Positions 12,601-27,600 of a DNA stretch of 64,000 nucleotides are shown in pieces (position 1 is the stretch's first letter; each line of letters opens with the position of its first letter). The stretch lies in contig OX365946.1 in assembly GCA_947247005.1 (NCBI GenBank), positions 53,222,734 to 53,286,733 of the forward strand, read 5' to 3'. The notes below the pieces were generated by a model. The model was given only the letters and a program-made list of their open reading frames with translations, was not told where the DNA came from and did not search any database. Made by a program: the position numbers and the translations under genes. Origin of the DNA: Spisula solida. Taxonomy: Eukaryota; Mollusca; Bivalvia; Venerida; Mactridae.

Positions 12601-15600
12601 AGATACACGGGTTTGAGGCTCTACTTGAGGCGAGCCTTAATGATTCTCAAAAATGCTAATATAAGAATTGCTTTATAAGGGCAGCTCTGTGAGTGTCGTA
12701 TGTGCATGTCTGACAATTCTTTGAGAGGTACACACGGTTGTGGATGTGGAGAACAATAACCCAATTGATCATCCGATGAAGAAGTATCTCATTTCCTTTC
12801 CTAAACGCATTCTCTAGACTTCGGTGGCACTGTTAGCTGCACCTGTAAGTGAAAAAATTTTATTAATAAAAACGTCTCGGCAAGGTTAAGAACACGTCCT
12901 TGTGACACCACGCTCGAAAATTTTATAGAATACATCAATAAAATCATCACAGCGACGTTGAGAACTTCATCTTTAAAACATGCCATACGAGGGAAATTGT
13001 GACTTGACGTCCAGGAAACGTCTCGTCGACGTTCAGAATACGTCTCAAATCTAATTGGATGTATCTACTAATAAAAACGTTTAGGCGACGTTAAGAACAC
13101 GTCAAGACCTCTGATGCATGGATCTGACAAAAATATTACGTTACGCAAGAAAAACGTCTCGGCGACGTTTAGAATGTGTCTGAACTCTTACTGGAAAGTG
13201 CTAACGACGTTAACAACACGTCCTGCCCTTTGAAATATGTAAGTTGAAGGAAAATATGGTTTGACGCACAGGAAACGTTTCCGCCATGTATAGAATTAGT
13301 CTCAACTTAACCTTGAAATTTCTATTAATAAAAACGTTAAGGCGACGTTAAGAGCACGTGTTGACCTTTGCAACATTTAGAGGAAATATGCGACTTCAAT
13401 CACGAGAAACGTTACGGCGACATTTAGAATACGTCTCAATTCTAACTAGACAATTCTAGTAAATACACGTAAGCGTTAAGAACACGTCTTTACCGTGAAG
13501 TAAATGAAACGTTCCGGCGACGTTTATAATACGTCTCAACTCTAACTTGAAAGCTCTAGTTAATACGTCTAGGAGACGTTAGGAACATGTCTTGACCGTG
13601 AAGTACAAGAAACCTGGCGGTGACGTTTAGTATACGTCTCAACTCTAACTAGACAATTCTAGTAAATACGTCTAGGCGACGTTACGAACAGGTCTTGACC
13701 GTGATTTACAAGAAACGTTTCCATGACCAGGCGCGTAGCTACCTGTACGCAGAATACGCAGCTGCGTAAACATGCTTCTCAAAAAGTGAAAAAATAATTG
13801 ATCGAAAAATGCAATTAAAACTGCCATGATGCCTAAGCCTTAAGGGGGTAAGCCTTACGTATTTTCACCATTTCTTAGAAACACTTTTAAAAAGCTTTAT
13901 ACAAACAAACAGGGTTTTATCAGTAAAAATAATGTTAAAGATGATGCAAAAAACACGACAGAACGCACCAGAGACGTTCTAGCGAACACAATTTTTCCGG
14001 GGAGCATGCCCCCGGACCCCCCTAACATTCTTGCGTACACATTCAAATACCTCTAGCTACGCCCCTGATGACGTTTAGTATACGTCTCAACTCTCACTTG
14101 AAAGTTGTAGTAAATTCGTCTTGGCGACGTAAGGAACAAGTCTTGACCGTGAAGTACAAGAAATGTTTCGGTGACGTTTAGTATACGTCTCAACTCTAAC
14201 TGGAAAAATGTAGTAAATACGTCTAGGCGACGTTAAAACACGTCTTGACCGTGAATAACAAGAAACGTTTCGGCGACGTTCAGAATACGTCTCAACTCTA
14301 TCAGGAAAGTTCTAGTAAATACATCTAGGCGACGTGAGGAGCACGTCTTGACCGTGACGTTCATGAAACCTTTCGGCGACGTTTAGAATCCGTCTCAACT
14401 CTAACTGGAAAAATGTAGTAAATACGTCTAGGCGGCGTTAAAAATACGTCTTGACCGTGAAGTACGAGAAACGTTTCGGCAACGTTTAGAATCCGTCTCA
14501 ACTCTAACTGGAAAGCTCTAGTAAATACGTCTTAGCGTTAAGAATGCGGCTTGACCGTGAAGCTCAGTAAACGCTTCGGCGACGCTTAGAATACATCTCA
14601 ACTCTAACTGAAAAGTTCTAGTAAATGCGTCTAGGCTACGTGAGGAGCACATCTTGACCGTAAAGTACAGGAAAGGTTTCGGTGACGTTTAGAATACGTC
14701 TCAACTCTAACTGAAAAGTTCTAATAAATATGTCTCGGCGACGTTAGGAACACATCTTGACCGTGAAGCATGAGAAACGTTTCGGTGAAGTTTAGAATAC
14801 GTCTCAACACGAACTGGAAAGCTCTAGAAAATACGTCTAGGCGACGTTAGGAACACGTCTTGACCGTGACGTACATGAAACCGTTCGGCGACGTTTAGAA
14901 ACTGTCCTAAATAACTGTTTAAAGCGTTACAATTGAGAATAGACGGCAAAGTATATTGTATCCTAACGTTCCCAGTTGTCAGTTGAAAATTGTTAAATAC
15001 ACGACATTCATAAAGTATACTTACGGTTCAGAAAAACAGACACTTTTCTCGTCAGATGCAAACAGTTCCAACAGGCTTCCGATTCACAATGGCGATGATT
15101 AGAACCCGGATTTGATCGAAGTGACGTGACGGAGGGATATTTTCCGCACGTGTTAAACACGTCTTGGTTTACCATACAGTTTAAGTACATTTTGGTCGGC
15201 AACAAAACATAGCTATTAACATATTTATATAAATCTGTTTGAAAGAGGTGCAATATCAAAATATTTTCATCTCGTCTCCTACAAGTGTTCAAAACGTTGT
15301 TGAACTGAATACGTAATCGTTACGTCTCGGATACGTTCTAAAAACGAAGTACAATGTCAAGTAATATATTCGCTATTTCCGATAAAAAACATGGAAGTGG
15401 CAACTGTTCTTAATATTCCTTACAATAAAAAACAGATAAATGAAGATTTTTAAAAATGTTTTTATAAGTGTTGCAGAAGTCTTTGCTTGGTTTCTGATAC
15501 CATCACGTTTTACCAGTGTTTTAAAGACGTCTGCGCTGTTTCAATACGTCCGAAACACGTGTCAATGACGTCTTGCATACCAACACCGGTAAAAGATGTC

Positions 15601-18600
15601 TCCGTCACCAACACGTATGGTTCACTGGGAAATTGGCACCACTGACAATAAACTGATACAACTGAAAATAAACTGGCATCACTAACAATAAACTGATAAG
15701 ACTGAAATAAGGTGGCAGCACTGACAATAAACTGATATCACTGACAATAAACTGGCACCACTGACAATAAACCAGCACCACTAACAATAAACTGATACCA
15801 CTGACAATAAACTGGCATCACTGACAATAAACTGATACCACTGACAATAAACTGGCACCACTGACAATAAACTGGCATCACTGACAATAACCTGATACCA
15901 CTGACAATAAACTGATACCACTAACAATAAACTGGCTTCATTGACAATAACCTGGTATCCTGTGGTGTGGCAAGCTTTTTCAAATTTGTATTTCTGGTAG
16001 TTTGGCTAATTGGTGGTAGCCTTTAACCCCAACTGTTGATAAGTCTGACAATAAGTTTAAGAAGTACATCAAATTCTGTAGTTTATCTATTAAACTGATC
16101 CTTAACTCTTGTAGATACAGGATGGAAGCCTGTGAAGCCCAATCTTCAGCATCATTTTGATATTGAAGTATGCCTTCAACACTCTATACCCATGTCTTTG
16201 GCCTGAGCTTCATCATTCAAATATGTCTAGTTAGGCCCAGGGTAACAGCAATACTAGTGTATCCTGGCCTTTTTCTTGTTTCAGTATTCAGTGTTTATAG
16301 CATACGACGATCAGCATGATGATGATAGGGAGTGGTACACAAGTATTAGTGAGGTACTGACACAACAGACAGTTGATACCACACTTAAAATAAAATGTAA
16401 AAATATGGACTTTGTTCCTGGTAGACCACTTCTCAGAAGGTATATATTTGTACATGTTCACTTCTCAAGCATTGATATAAATATACTTATAATATGTGTA
16501 GTCAGTACTTTCATGTGCCGTGGAAGACAGCACATATAATATTATTATAATCATGTGAACCCCCATTGCGGATGGGTTATGGAGAGGAAGCATCTAGCTG
16601 GACATTTAATTAAAACAGTTTTCACCTGAACTTTGTCAAACTTGGTGACAGTGTTATTGGGGTCATCGCTAAGCGGCATCCATATGGCCGAGACATCGAT
16701 ATAACATAGGTTTTCCAGTGAACTTCGTAATCCCACCTTTCATGATTCAACCTAAGTTATATGGATGTCTCAGCTATACGGATGCTGCTTAGCAATGACC
16801 AATAGACTCAAGTATTTGAAGTCCCAAGACATGTCACATAAGCCTCTGACAGTTGTAGTCGGAGTTATAGAGTTAAAATTACCGTTACCTATGTAATATG
16901 GATGACTCCGGTTTATGGATGCTGCTTAGCGATTACTGTGTTATTGGGCATTGTATCTAGTATTGGTCATGGTTAATTGACAGCCCTTCCAAGAATTATT
17001 CTCCTTGAATTCACCTGGAATTTTCATTGTCATTTACCAAAATTTATATAAATAAGGGCCAAGACAGGTCACGCTATGTTACTTACTATACTTACTTATG
17101 CCTGTTACCCCTCGTGTGGTATAGGCCGCTCACAAGTCTTCTCAAGGCATCTTGGTCCTGTGCCAGCCTCTCCAAATGTGTCCTGGACTCCTGAGGAGTG
17201 GCCTGTCCTCGTTACGTCTGTGTCTAGATCAGTGCACCAACTGTTTTTGGGTCTCTCTTTCTCTTCCCCTGGGGATTCAATGAAATGGATTGTCTTGTGG
17301 TGTTTGAAGCTGGTTAGTACAATGTTTGGTCTAACTATTTCCAGCGCCTCTGGATTAGCTCTTGATCGATTGGTTGTCATTTCTGATTGTATCAGGTCAT
17401 CGGTTTGTAGGATGCGTCTCAGACTTCATGTGTTGGAAAAGAATTAACCTGGTGATAAAAACTTTGCACTGCCCTCTCTTGAGGCTTCCTCATTCTCCAC
17501 ATATGTCGTGTACATCTTCCGTTTTATAAGGTATGATCCTTTCATACAACAACTAATATCCTAGATCAGTAGTTGAGAGCGTTATCAACGCAACCATCGT
17601 GTCACCCATATTCCATACTAATACGTCTTAATATTTCAGCATATCAACGGCTGTAGAAGAATGTAATATAACCTTAGTGATTGTCACAGAGAATGCGTTA
17701 TCGGGAGAACGGTTCGGAAAATACTCGTTCATGCAGGGTTTTGATAAGTCTCAGCAAGAGAAACTACTTCATGTGGTCCTGGTTCTTGTTGATATTGATG
17801 TAATGGTGGTACAAAAAGTATGGCATAGTGACATTAATGATGACATGGTCGTCAAGGTTACCAGTGGAGATGACTGGAAACATCAATTTACAGCAAATAT
17901 GATAGAAAGGATTAAAAGTATGTACATGGAATTGAATAAAGGGGACTTGGGTAAATAAGGGGTTTGTCTGCTAAGGGACAGGGGAAAAAAGGGGTTTGCA
18001 GACAATGGACAAATTTTGAAGGAGTGGATTTTCACATGTCAAGAAAAACCAACACATTGGCAATCGATATGTGAAAACAGCTTGCCGGGAAATTCTTATG
18101 CCAGAAAAGAGCCCTTTAAATCAAATTAATGGCAACCCTTATATTTTCGTTACGATTCTTGAACCATGCATGCTTTTTTAGCTCACCTGCCACAAAGTGG
18201 CAAGGTGAGCTTTTGTGATTGCTTTTTGTCCGTTGCCCGTCATCCGTCCGTTAGACATTTCACCGTTAACACTCTAGCACTTTCAATTTTGCTTTGGTCA
18301 AGTTCGAAGTTGTATCATGTGGGGTCAAAAACTAGGTCAAAAGGTCAAATAATAGGTAAACCTTGTTAACACTCATGGCCGTAACTAGGGGAGGTGCGTC
18401 GGGTGCGAACGCACCCCCTTTTTTCACCAAAGGAGTCCTTTAAAAAAATTATTGGTGAAATTTATAAACTTTGCAATTTTTTAAGCTCGCTTCGCTCGCA
18501 ATATTAGAATCTACTTTGTTATCCAATCAAGTATAGAATGAGTCTGTGAAATGCTGTTTACATAAACGAATGCATTTTTTCTAGCTCGCTTCGCTCGCAC

Positions 18601-21600
18601 ATTACCTGCACCCATGAACATTATGCAGCTTAGAAAACAATACATTTTTGTCTAGCTCGGTTGGCTGACACAACAACTTTAATTCAGTGAACGATATAAA
18701 ACTGATGACATGTTTGTGTGGTCCCTAGCAGAAGTGCATGGAAGCCCAACACCCATCATCTAAACATTCCCATTACCTCTACAAAACCCGATTTCGCACC
18801 CCCTTTTGAAAAATCCTAGTTACGGCCATGACACTCTGGAGGCCTCATTTTTGCTTTAATCTTCATGAACTTTGGTCAAAATGTTTATCTTGGTGACCTT
18901 AAGGTGAAGTTCGAAGTTGGGTCATGTTGGGTCAAAAACTAGGTCAAAAGGTCAAATAATAGGAAAATCTTGTTAACACTTTTGCAGCCACATTTTTGCT
19001 TTGATCTTAACCAAACTTAATCAGTAGTTGTATCTCAATGAAATCTAGGTCAAGTTTGAAGTTAGGTCATGTGGGGTCAAAAACAAGGTCAAAAGGTCAA
19101 ATAATAGGAAAACCTTATTAACACTCTGTAGGCCACATTTTTGTACCCCCTCACTTATCTATAAGTGGGGGGCATATAGCATTGGTGCTGTCCGTCCGTC
19201 CGTACGTCTGTACGTAATGCAAATCTTGTGTGTTGAACTCCTCCAAAACTGTTGGGTGGAATTTCTTCAAACTTTCACAGATGAACAACCCAAATGTATA
19301 GATGTGCGTAAAGGATGGAATTTTTCCTGCGTAAATTTTGACCAGAGTTATGGCCCTTTGTTACTTTTACTATATACCCTATAGGGAAAAATCTTGTGTT
19401 GAACTCCTCATAAACTACTGGATGGAATTTCTTCAAACTTTCAAAGATGAACAACCTCAATGTATAGATGTATGTAAAGGATGGAATTTTTGCTGTGTAA
19501 ATTTTGACCAGAGTTATGGCCCTTTGTTACTTGACTATATACCCTATAGGGAAAAATCTTGTGTGTTGAACTCCTCATAAACTACTGGATGGAATTTCTT
19601 CAAACTTTCACTGATGAACAACTCAAATGTATAGATGTGCGTAAAGGATGGAAATTTTCCTGCGTAAATTTTGACAAGAGTTATGGCCCTTTGTTCCTTT
19701 TACTGCATACCCTATTATAGGGAAAAATATTGTGTGTTGAACTCCTCTTAAACTACTGGATGGAATTTCTTCAAACATTAACAGATGAACAACCTCAATG
19801 TATAGATGTGCGTAAAGGATGGACTTTTTGCTGCGTAAATTTTGACCAGAGTTATGGCCCTTTGTTACTTGACTATATGATGGACCTTTGATATTTTTAA
19901 TAGAATTGTAGTCCACAAGGCAAAAGAAGTTGAATAATGATGTTACCTCAAACCACTATTCCCTCTCCTTACCCATTTGAAAGGATATGTGCTATAATGG
20001 GGGCACCCGTGTCAATGGACACATTTCTAGTTTCTTCAATCTTCATGAAGTTTGGTCAAATGTTTATTTTGATGACCTTGATGTCACGTGGGAAGTTTGG
20101 TCATGTGGGGTCAAAAACTAGGTCAATAGGTCAAATAATAGCAAAACCTTGTTAACACTCTGGAGGCCACATTTTTGCTTCAATCTTTATGAAGTTTGGT
20201 CAAAATGTTTATCTTGATGACCTTAAGGTCAGTTTTAATATTTGACCATGTTTAGCAGGTAAGCCCCACATGACCTATGATCCTCTTGTTATGCCCCCCA
20301 TCTTTGATGAGGGGGTATATTGCTTTGCACATGTAGGTCGGTCGGTCTGTCGGTAGACCAATTGGTTTCCTTTCAATAACTCAAGAACGCTTTGCCCTAG
20401 GATCTTACTTTACATGGAGGTTGGTTATCAACAGAAGATGACCCCTATTGATTTTGAGGTCAGTAGGTCAAAGGTCACTGTGACTGTGACCTTTACCATT
20501 TACGACTATTCAAATGGTTTCTGTTCAATAAGTCAAGAACACTTTTCACTAATATCTTCAAACTTTACATGGAGGTTGTTCATCAACAGTAGATGACACC
20601 TATTCATTTTGAGGTCAGTTGGTCAAAGGTCAAGGTCATTGTGACCTTCACCATTACTGACTATTGGGCTGCCATTTTTACAAACATCTCTTGTTATTTG
20701 ACCTGTGATAAAATATGGTGTAATACTCATGCATGTTGATACCAGCTCCTCTAAATGTCCTTTAGGTTGTGTTTACATTTGATATGTTGACAATATTTAA
20801 CTTCAGCTTTTGCTTTTATCTCAGCAAGAAGTTTTACAAAAAAGTGCAAGATGTCTATAATTACCAATCTATAAATGAACCTGACTATAAGGTTTCATTT
20901 TTTGCAAGCTTGAAATCTTCCTTTTTGGAGACAGCAATTTGTAGAACCCTGGGTAGGGTACTGTTTTATGAAATATTGTATGGACATCTTAAACTTTCGC
21001 TTAAAGTCAAGTTCTTTACAATGCTTTTACTAGTACAAATGGGGGATAGATACTGTTTGTAGGAGTTCATTAACTGAATCATTGTTAATATTCCATATCC
21101 CTTTACCACAGTTTGTGGCAGTTTAAAGAATTCAAACTAGGACGTAAATTTACGATTTCCGTAAGTGCTTTGATAAAACAGTACCCTGGAGCTGTGAAAC
21201 ATAATTTATTTCAGATATGAAGGATATGGAACCAATACAGATTGTCTTGAATTTATCTGTTGGCCAAGTCTGGAGTCATTTCTTTGGATACTCGAAAAAT
21301 GTCATGCCAGGTAAACTACCAGTACATGTATTTCTCTGTAAGAATTGGTTTGATTTCTATAATACTGCACAAGATTCATAGTACAGGTATAGACAAACAT
21401 TTTGGTATATTATTGAACGTTGCTTGTTTTACTTTTGTTGTCACCACCCCCTCCAAAAAAAATCACCAATTGTCACTCCACTATTAGGGCAGCATCTTTA
21501 GGTATCTGTCACTTTAAGTGATAGCTCTTGTCAATGATGGCTATTGGTGAATGTTTTCTTGTAGTTAAAAGTTACTTTGTCCCAGTAAGCTTGCTTCACT

Positions 21601-24600
21601 TTGATTATTACAGTTATGAGTACTCCAAATTTAAATTATACCCCTTGCACAACATGTTGTAAGGGGAGTATACTTGGTTCAGCCTATATGTTAGTCTGTT
21701 CATAGATATGTCCTTGTGGACGCAATGTCTCCTGCAGTTTTGGCAAGGTTTCTTTCAAACTGCCACAGATAAGCAACCCCAAAATGTAGATGTGTTTAAA
21801 GGAAATAACTTGCACTACAACAATTTTTGCAAGATATATGACCCTTTCCAGGTGGCGGAGGGACTCAGAATTTTGTTTTGTTAATTGTTATTTCAAAACA
21901 TTTATCCAACCAAGATAGTTTTGAGATGGTCAACCAAATAAAGAGAAAAAGATTGAGTAAAGTAAATATTGTAAAATCAATAATATTTGTGAGGTATTTA
22001 ATTTCGTGTATAATTATACCAATAAATATATCAAGTTTACAGTAGCTGCCTTATTTGCTTTCAAGTTCAGTCAGGAATAAGACTGGGTTTTTTGGAAGTT
22101 TTATTGCATATAGGAGAGATCATGTTTGTATACAAAGGGATTAGTACCACCAGCTAGCTATTGGTGAATGGCAGGTTTTTATTGTTCATTCATCCAATAG
22201 ATTGCCGGTGGGCATTTTGCATATGAATATGGTGATCTCTCCTATATTCATACGTAATAAAACAGTCTTTAAATTTGTTTGATTTTTGAATGATTTCTGC
22301 TAATTTGTGTCAATTCTGACCTTGCCATTTTCTCATGGAATCGGAAATCCTTGAAAAAAACATTCCCATGAAAAAGTCTTTTTCACCAAAAACCACAAAA
22401 TTAGTCTCATTGAAATTAAATGATTTGACAGTTTTTTTGTTTCAGTATTAAAGGAGAAGATACGTGACTGTGAATGGTATCCTAGCAACAAGGACAGATT
22501 TCCATTGAAAGAGTTCAACCTGATACCAAAAACTGCAAGGGCTGTTAACTCCTTGTCAGACATTCATGAAAGTATTGTGGTATGTAAGTTATTGTCCACT
22601 CTACATTTTGTTTTAGTGACCTTATATTTGTTGGAAAGAAGCTATAGATTTCAGCAATTTGATGTGTGTAATAACCATTGATTCACTATATTCAATCTCT
22701 TGCCACCTATTCTATTATTTCTGATTTTGCAGTCAATTGTGTCTTTATTATTTTAATTTCTTTTAAAGGGGAGATAATTTTATTTTCCGCGTCTACTACA
22801 CATACTACCGTACAATTATAACATAATTATGTGTACATATCAATAAAAGTAAATACTAAATTTAAGTCACATACAAAACATATTTAATATAATAAACATG
22901 TACCAGCAATTCCACATAAAATATTACATACATGCATACAATTATGTGATTACAAATCTACCCCCTATAACTGTACTTTATTTGGTGGGCACAGGTACTG
23001 TTTCATGTTCCGTTTCTGTTGGTGGTTCCTTTCTTTTTGTGCAATTGTGCATTCATGCTCACCTTGTTACACTGAGACTAAGTGATCACATGTTCCCTGT
23101 GTAATTCTGTCACCGGGCATGTTGCAACCATCAATGTACTAGGTGCTCTGACAGTTGGTTCATATTAATGTACAATGTACTCATTATTGTTTACCAACTT
23201 TCAGCATCAAACAGGGGTTTTATTTGATCCTTGCTGAACCTTTTAATCCTTGAAGTTTCCAAAAAGCCACATTTTGAGCCTCAGGGATCTGAATAAAGGG
23301 TAAATTTGCCTGTTAATTGCGGATGCATGTATTTTGGGTATAACACATGGTACAGATTTAACCAAACTGGTCCTGGGTACTGTTTTATCAAAGCATTTAA
23401 GAAAATCTTAAATTTGCGCTCAAATTTAAATACCTTATAATGCATTTACAACAATAAATAGGGGACAGATAATGTGCTTGTAGGAGTTCATTAGCTGAGT
23501 CATTGATATTGCATATCCCTTCACCACCATAATTATGCAGTAGTTAAAAAATTATAAATAATTTAGATTTGAGCGTCAGTTTATGATTTCCATGTTTTGA
23601 TATAACAGTGCCCAAGAGATTTTGTCAGCAGCCCTGATCTAATTGTTTTATGATAACTGATTAATGTTATTGTAGAGAGAAGGATGTGTTGATATTGTTG
23701 CACAGAGAGGAAGTTTCAAGGACCGTCCATACAAACCACCTGTATATAGTATTACTGACCAGAACGGACAGGTAATTTATCTCTTATCTTAATATAATAT
23801 AACTTTATCAAGCTGGAAAAACCATGCAACTAACTCTTGGAGAGGTACATCGGTACATAAGTACTAGAACTTCCTAGCTAGGGAGTTCTGTCAGTAAGAG
23901 ATTATCAATAAATGTTTTTGCTTTTTTCATGCATTATGATGAAATGTGAAAAGATCAGGAAATGCTATGAGATGAGTGTATAGATGAAATCTGACCTCTG
24001 AGCCGTAACCTTTGGATACACACTATATAAAAGTGCAGTCATGGCTCAATACTCGTTGTCGATCTATAGATATGATTGAACTAACTGACAAACATAAGCT
24101 TGGACAATTGAATCCTAAATTATGGACATTTGGATATTCACCAGTACATTGATATTGTGGTGAAATTGTCAACAATAGTGTAGCATGTTTAATGTTATTT
24201 GCGTATGACCTTCTCTACGAGTCACTTCGTGCATGTATAAGTTGTGTATGGGCCAATAAACTGTGACTGGAATTGAAGTCTTATAGAAATATTTCTGGTT
24301 TTTGTATGCCTGTCTTTATTCTGTGCATACCTGTTCAAATTTGTTCACAATACTTATGGACAGAATTATTTGTAAATAGCCAGCCAAATTACATTAGACC
24401 TGACAGAGTTAGGCTTCTTTTATTAGGAAGTAATATTTATTTTTCTTGTTGTCTGCTCTCTGTCTTTGTATTTAGTATTTCATAACATAATTCACAAAGC
24501 ATATTGGAAGAAAACTGAGCTATTTTAAGCTCACCTGAGCAGGAAGCTGAGCTATTGTGATCGCCCTATATCCGGCGTCCACCGTCTGTTGGACAATTGG

Positions 24601-27600
24601 ACTGTTAACACTCATGTGGTCCCAGTTTCTACTTAATCTTTATGAAACTTAATCACAATGTTTGTCTCTATGAAATATCGGTCAAGTTCCTAACTGGGTC
24701 ATCTGGGGTCAAAAACTAGGTCACTAGGGTAAATCAAGGAAAAACCTTGTTAACACTCTAGAGGTCACATTTTTTATATAATCTTAATGCAACTTAGCCA
24801 CAATGTGTATCTCTATGACATCTAGGTCAAGTTAGCAACTGGCTCATATGGGGTAAAAAACTAGGTCACCAGGTCACATTGAAGAAAAACCTTGTTTACA
24901 CTCTAGAGGTCACATTTTTTACCTAATCTTTAGAAAACTTGGTCACAATGTTTTTCTCTGTGACATCTAAGTCAAGTTCGTAATTGTGTCATCTGGGGTC
25001 AAAAACTAGGTCACCAGGTCACGTTAAAGAAAAACATGCCAGAGATCATGCTTTATGCCTAATCTTTATGAAACTCTGTCACAATATTTGTCTCTTTAAA
25101 ATCTAGGTCATGTTCATAACTGGGTCCCCTGGGGTTAAAAACTAGGTCACCAGGTCACATTGTAGAAAAACCTTGTTAACACTAGAGGTCACATTTTTTT
25201 ACCTAATCTTTATGAAACTTGGTCACAATATGTTTTTCTCTATAAAATCTAGTCCAAGTTCGTAACTGTGTCATCTGGGGTGGAAAACTAGGTCACTAGG
25301 TCACATCAAAGAAAAACCTTGTTAACACTATAAAGGTCACATTATTTACCTAATCTTTACAAAACTTGGTCACAATGTTTGTCTCTGAAATTTAGGCCAA
25401 GTTCGTCATCTGGGGTTAAAAACTAGGTCACTAGCTTAAATCAGGGAAGAACCTTTTAAACACTCTGGAGGTCACATTTTTTACCCATCTTTATAAAACC
25501 TGGCCACAAAGTGTGTCTTTGTAAAATCTACATCAAATATTAAGGTCATATCATAACAAATACTGATTCTACCTAAACTGCTAGTCATCAGGTGAGCGCT
25601 TATCATGGTTAGGTTAGAAAATTATGTCAAACAAAAGTCTTAGCCCAATCTGTGAGGCAGCACCTTTAACAGCCTATAAACTGACTTGCACATTTTGTGG
25701 CAGTTAATACTTGTTACTAATATTAGTTTATTGAAATGTTTCAGAAATATTACTTTATTGCTCACATTCCGAACACACTTAGTATACTGAGCGAGAATCA
25801 ACTAGAACAACAGAAGAAAACAGGCAAACATCTACAGATCTCTCCCGGTGAAAGATCACTTCAGGTACATATAGGTGTACATGCGTATATACTTTCATCC
25901 CCATGCATACATGCCATGTTTCTTAGACCCCTTTACGTGAGGTTGATGATGGAAATGCAGGAGATTTCATTAAATGTGTGAGGTTTTCCTTCCTAAAACA
26001 TTAAAATTATTGGAAGTTTATATTTACACTTATTATATTTTTATGACAATACTATGCACGTTTCATGAAACAATTTAAACTAACAATTGTAATCATTTTC
26101 ATATTTTAACAAAAATATCAGGTGCGAGTATGTCCAAGAAATGCATGAGATTTGATCGATTAGCCTCTGATCATGCGTGAGCAAGGTCTCAATGCGTGAG
26201 ACTCATGCATGACGCAGGAAATCTGGCATGTATGCCGCAGTATGCCCATGAAATCTCTGACCACTAAAATATTAGAGCTCGATTTGTACCTTCTAAATTA
26301 TTATGCCCAGAAAATTCCTTATCTCACACTATAATGGATGATGACCATGTGCCTACCAGTCCTGTTTGGTGCCTGGCATTAAAATGTTTGAGTCAGGAAG
26401 GAAATGTTCCCAGAAAGTAGATATCTCATAAGCCAAATTGGCTGTTCATTTGAATAGAGTTTCACTATAATATATAACTTATAAAAATGCTTAAACATCT
26501 TTTTTTAATGAGAAGCACTGTCATGAACATCATACAAAGGTGTTAGATAAATGGAACAGGCTAAGAGGATAATACAGGGCGGAGGTCTAGATAATCTGCC
26601 CGCAGGAAACATAATCACCCGAGTGGCGTAGCCCGACGATGATTATGCTAACTTAGGGCCGATTATCAAGAGCCCCGCCGCTACACAGTTTATTATTGTT
26701 TATAATACATATTTTACTTCCCTTTCAGGCAATAGTTTCCCAAACCACACAAGATATGTTTTGTTCCTATTTCTGTGTCTGGTTTTGCTTTAGAAATATG
26801 TTATTTGTTCTTAAACTTGAAATCAAATTATGAAGGCTTCAGTTGCTCACCATTTTACGTCACGTAATTCTGTTCTGCGGACCGTTATAAGTAATCGACC
26901 CTAAGTCAGAGCCAGTTAAGTTATAATGGCCCGGCAAAATAATAATCAATAGAAACGGCTTTAATCTGTTACTATTATCGACAATTATTTAGAACAAAGG
27001 CCAGGTACATATGAACATATTTTACCAGCAATTTTTGTTATTGCACTGCAGGTAGCTCGGTTTTCTATCATGTTTAACCACTTACTCAATCATCCACTGA
27101 ATCCAGAATGTAATGATATGGTGGAATTGATTGAATATGATGGTAAGTTATTACATGTCTTATACTTATAATGCATCATCAATGTTTTTACCTCAGCAGA
27201 GGAGAGCACCACCGATAAACATGAATGTTTCCACTTGTCTTTTGTATTGTTTCAAATGGCCGACTTCTCATTTGTTTGCTTTCATTCATTTTTTTTTAGC
27301 TCACCTGTCACAAAGTGACAGAGTGAGCTTTTGTGATCACACTTCGTCCGTCGTCCGTCCGTCCGTCTGTCCGTCCGTCAACAATTGGGTTGTGTCCTCT
27401 CTAGAGGTCACAATTTTGGCCTAATCTTTATGAAAATTGGTCACAATGATCATCTCAACAAAATCTAGGTCAAGTTCGATATTGGGTCATCTGAGGTCAA
27501 AAACTAGCTCACTAGGTCAAATTATAGAAAAAACCTTGTTTTAAACCTTTCAACATGTAGTCTTCATGGTCACTAAACTCTCTGCTGTAACTCTCTACTC

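Larger units (their letters stand above)
10917..15630. mobile_element. 4.7-kb repeat-built element with inverted termini
   Basis: The left end begins CCCAGTGAACC and the right end finishes GGTTCACTGGG (15620-15630), an exact 11-bp inverted pair. A second shared terminal block, GTGACGGAGAC, lies about 20 bp further in on both sides. The element interrupts the CACTGACAATAAACTGGCAC minisatellite, whose halves flank it. The interior is made of two arrays of ACGTC/AACGT-rich monomers (about 232 bp, then about 105 bp) and shows no transposase, so it is likely non-autonomous. The target duplication is at most about 2 bp (AA), so I assign no superfamily. Confidence 0.75.
18176..20290. mobile_element. 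Bivalve mosaic element A (nested insertions), intron 3
   Basis: Starts with the hairpin AGCTCACCTGCCAC/GTGGCAAGGTGAGCT, then GTCCG microsatellite, then monomers containing GGTCAAAAACTAGGTCAAA and CTTGTTAACACTC. It ends in a decayed terminal (GCAGGTAAGCC ... CCTCTTGTT). Two other elements are nested inside (18374-18830 and 19143-20030). The design (hairpin, GTCC microsatellite, core array, short terminal) is that of the 'pearl'-like/Helentron-associated elements described from oysters; that assignment is inferred from architecture. Confidence 0.75.

Noticed and set aside
10678..15958. CRISPR-like array
   Set aside because: Units are contiguous minisatellite repeats without unique spacers, in an animal genome.
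19338..19916. Open frames around MEFLQTFKDEQPQCIDVCKG
   Set aside because: They lie in the core monomers of a mosaic element and recur in each monomer on both strands.
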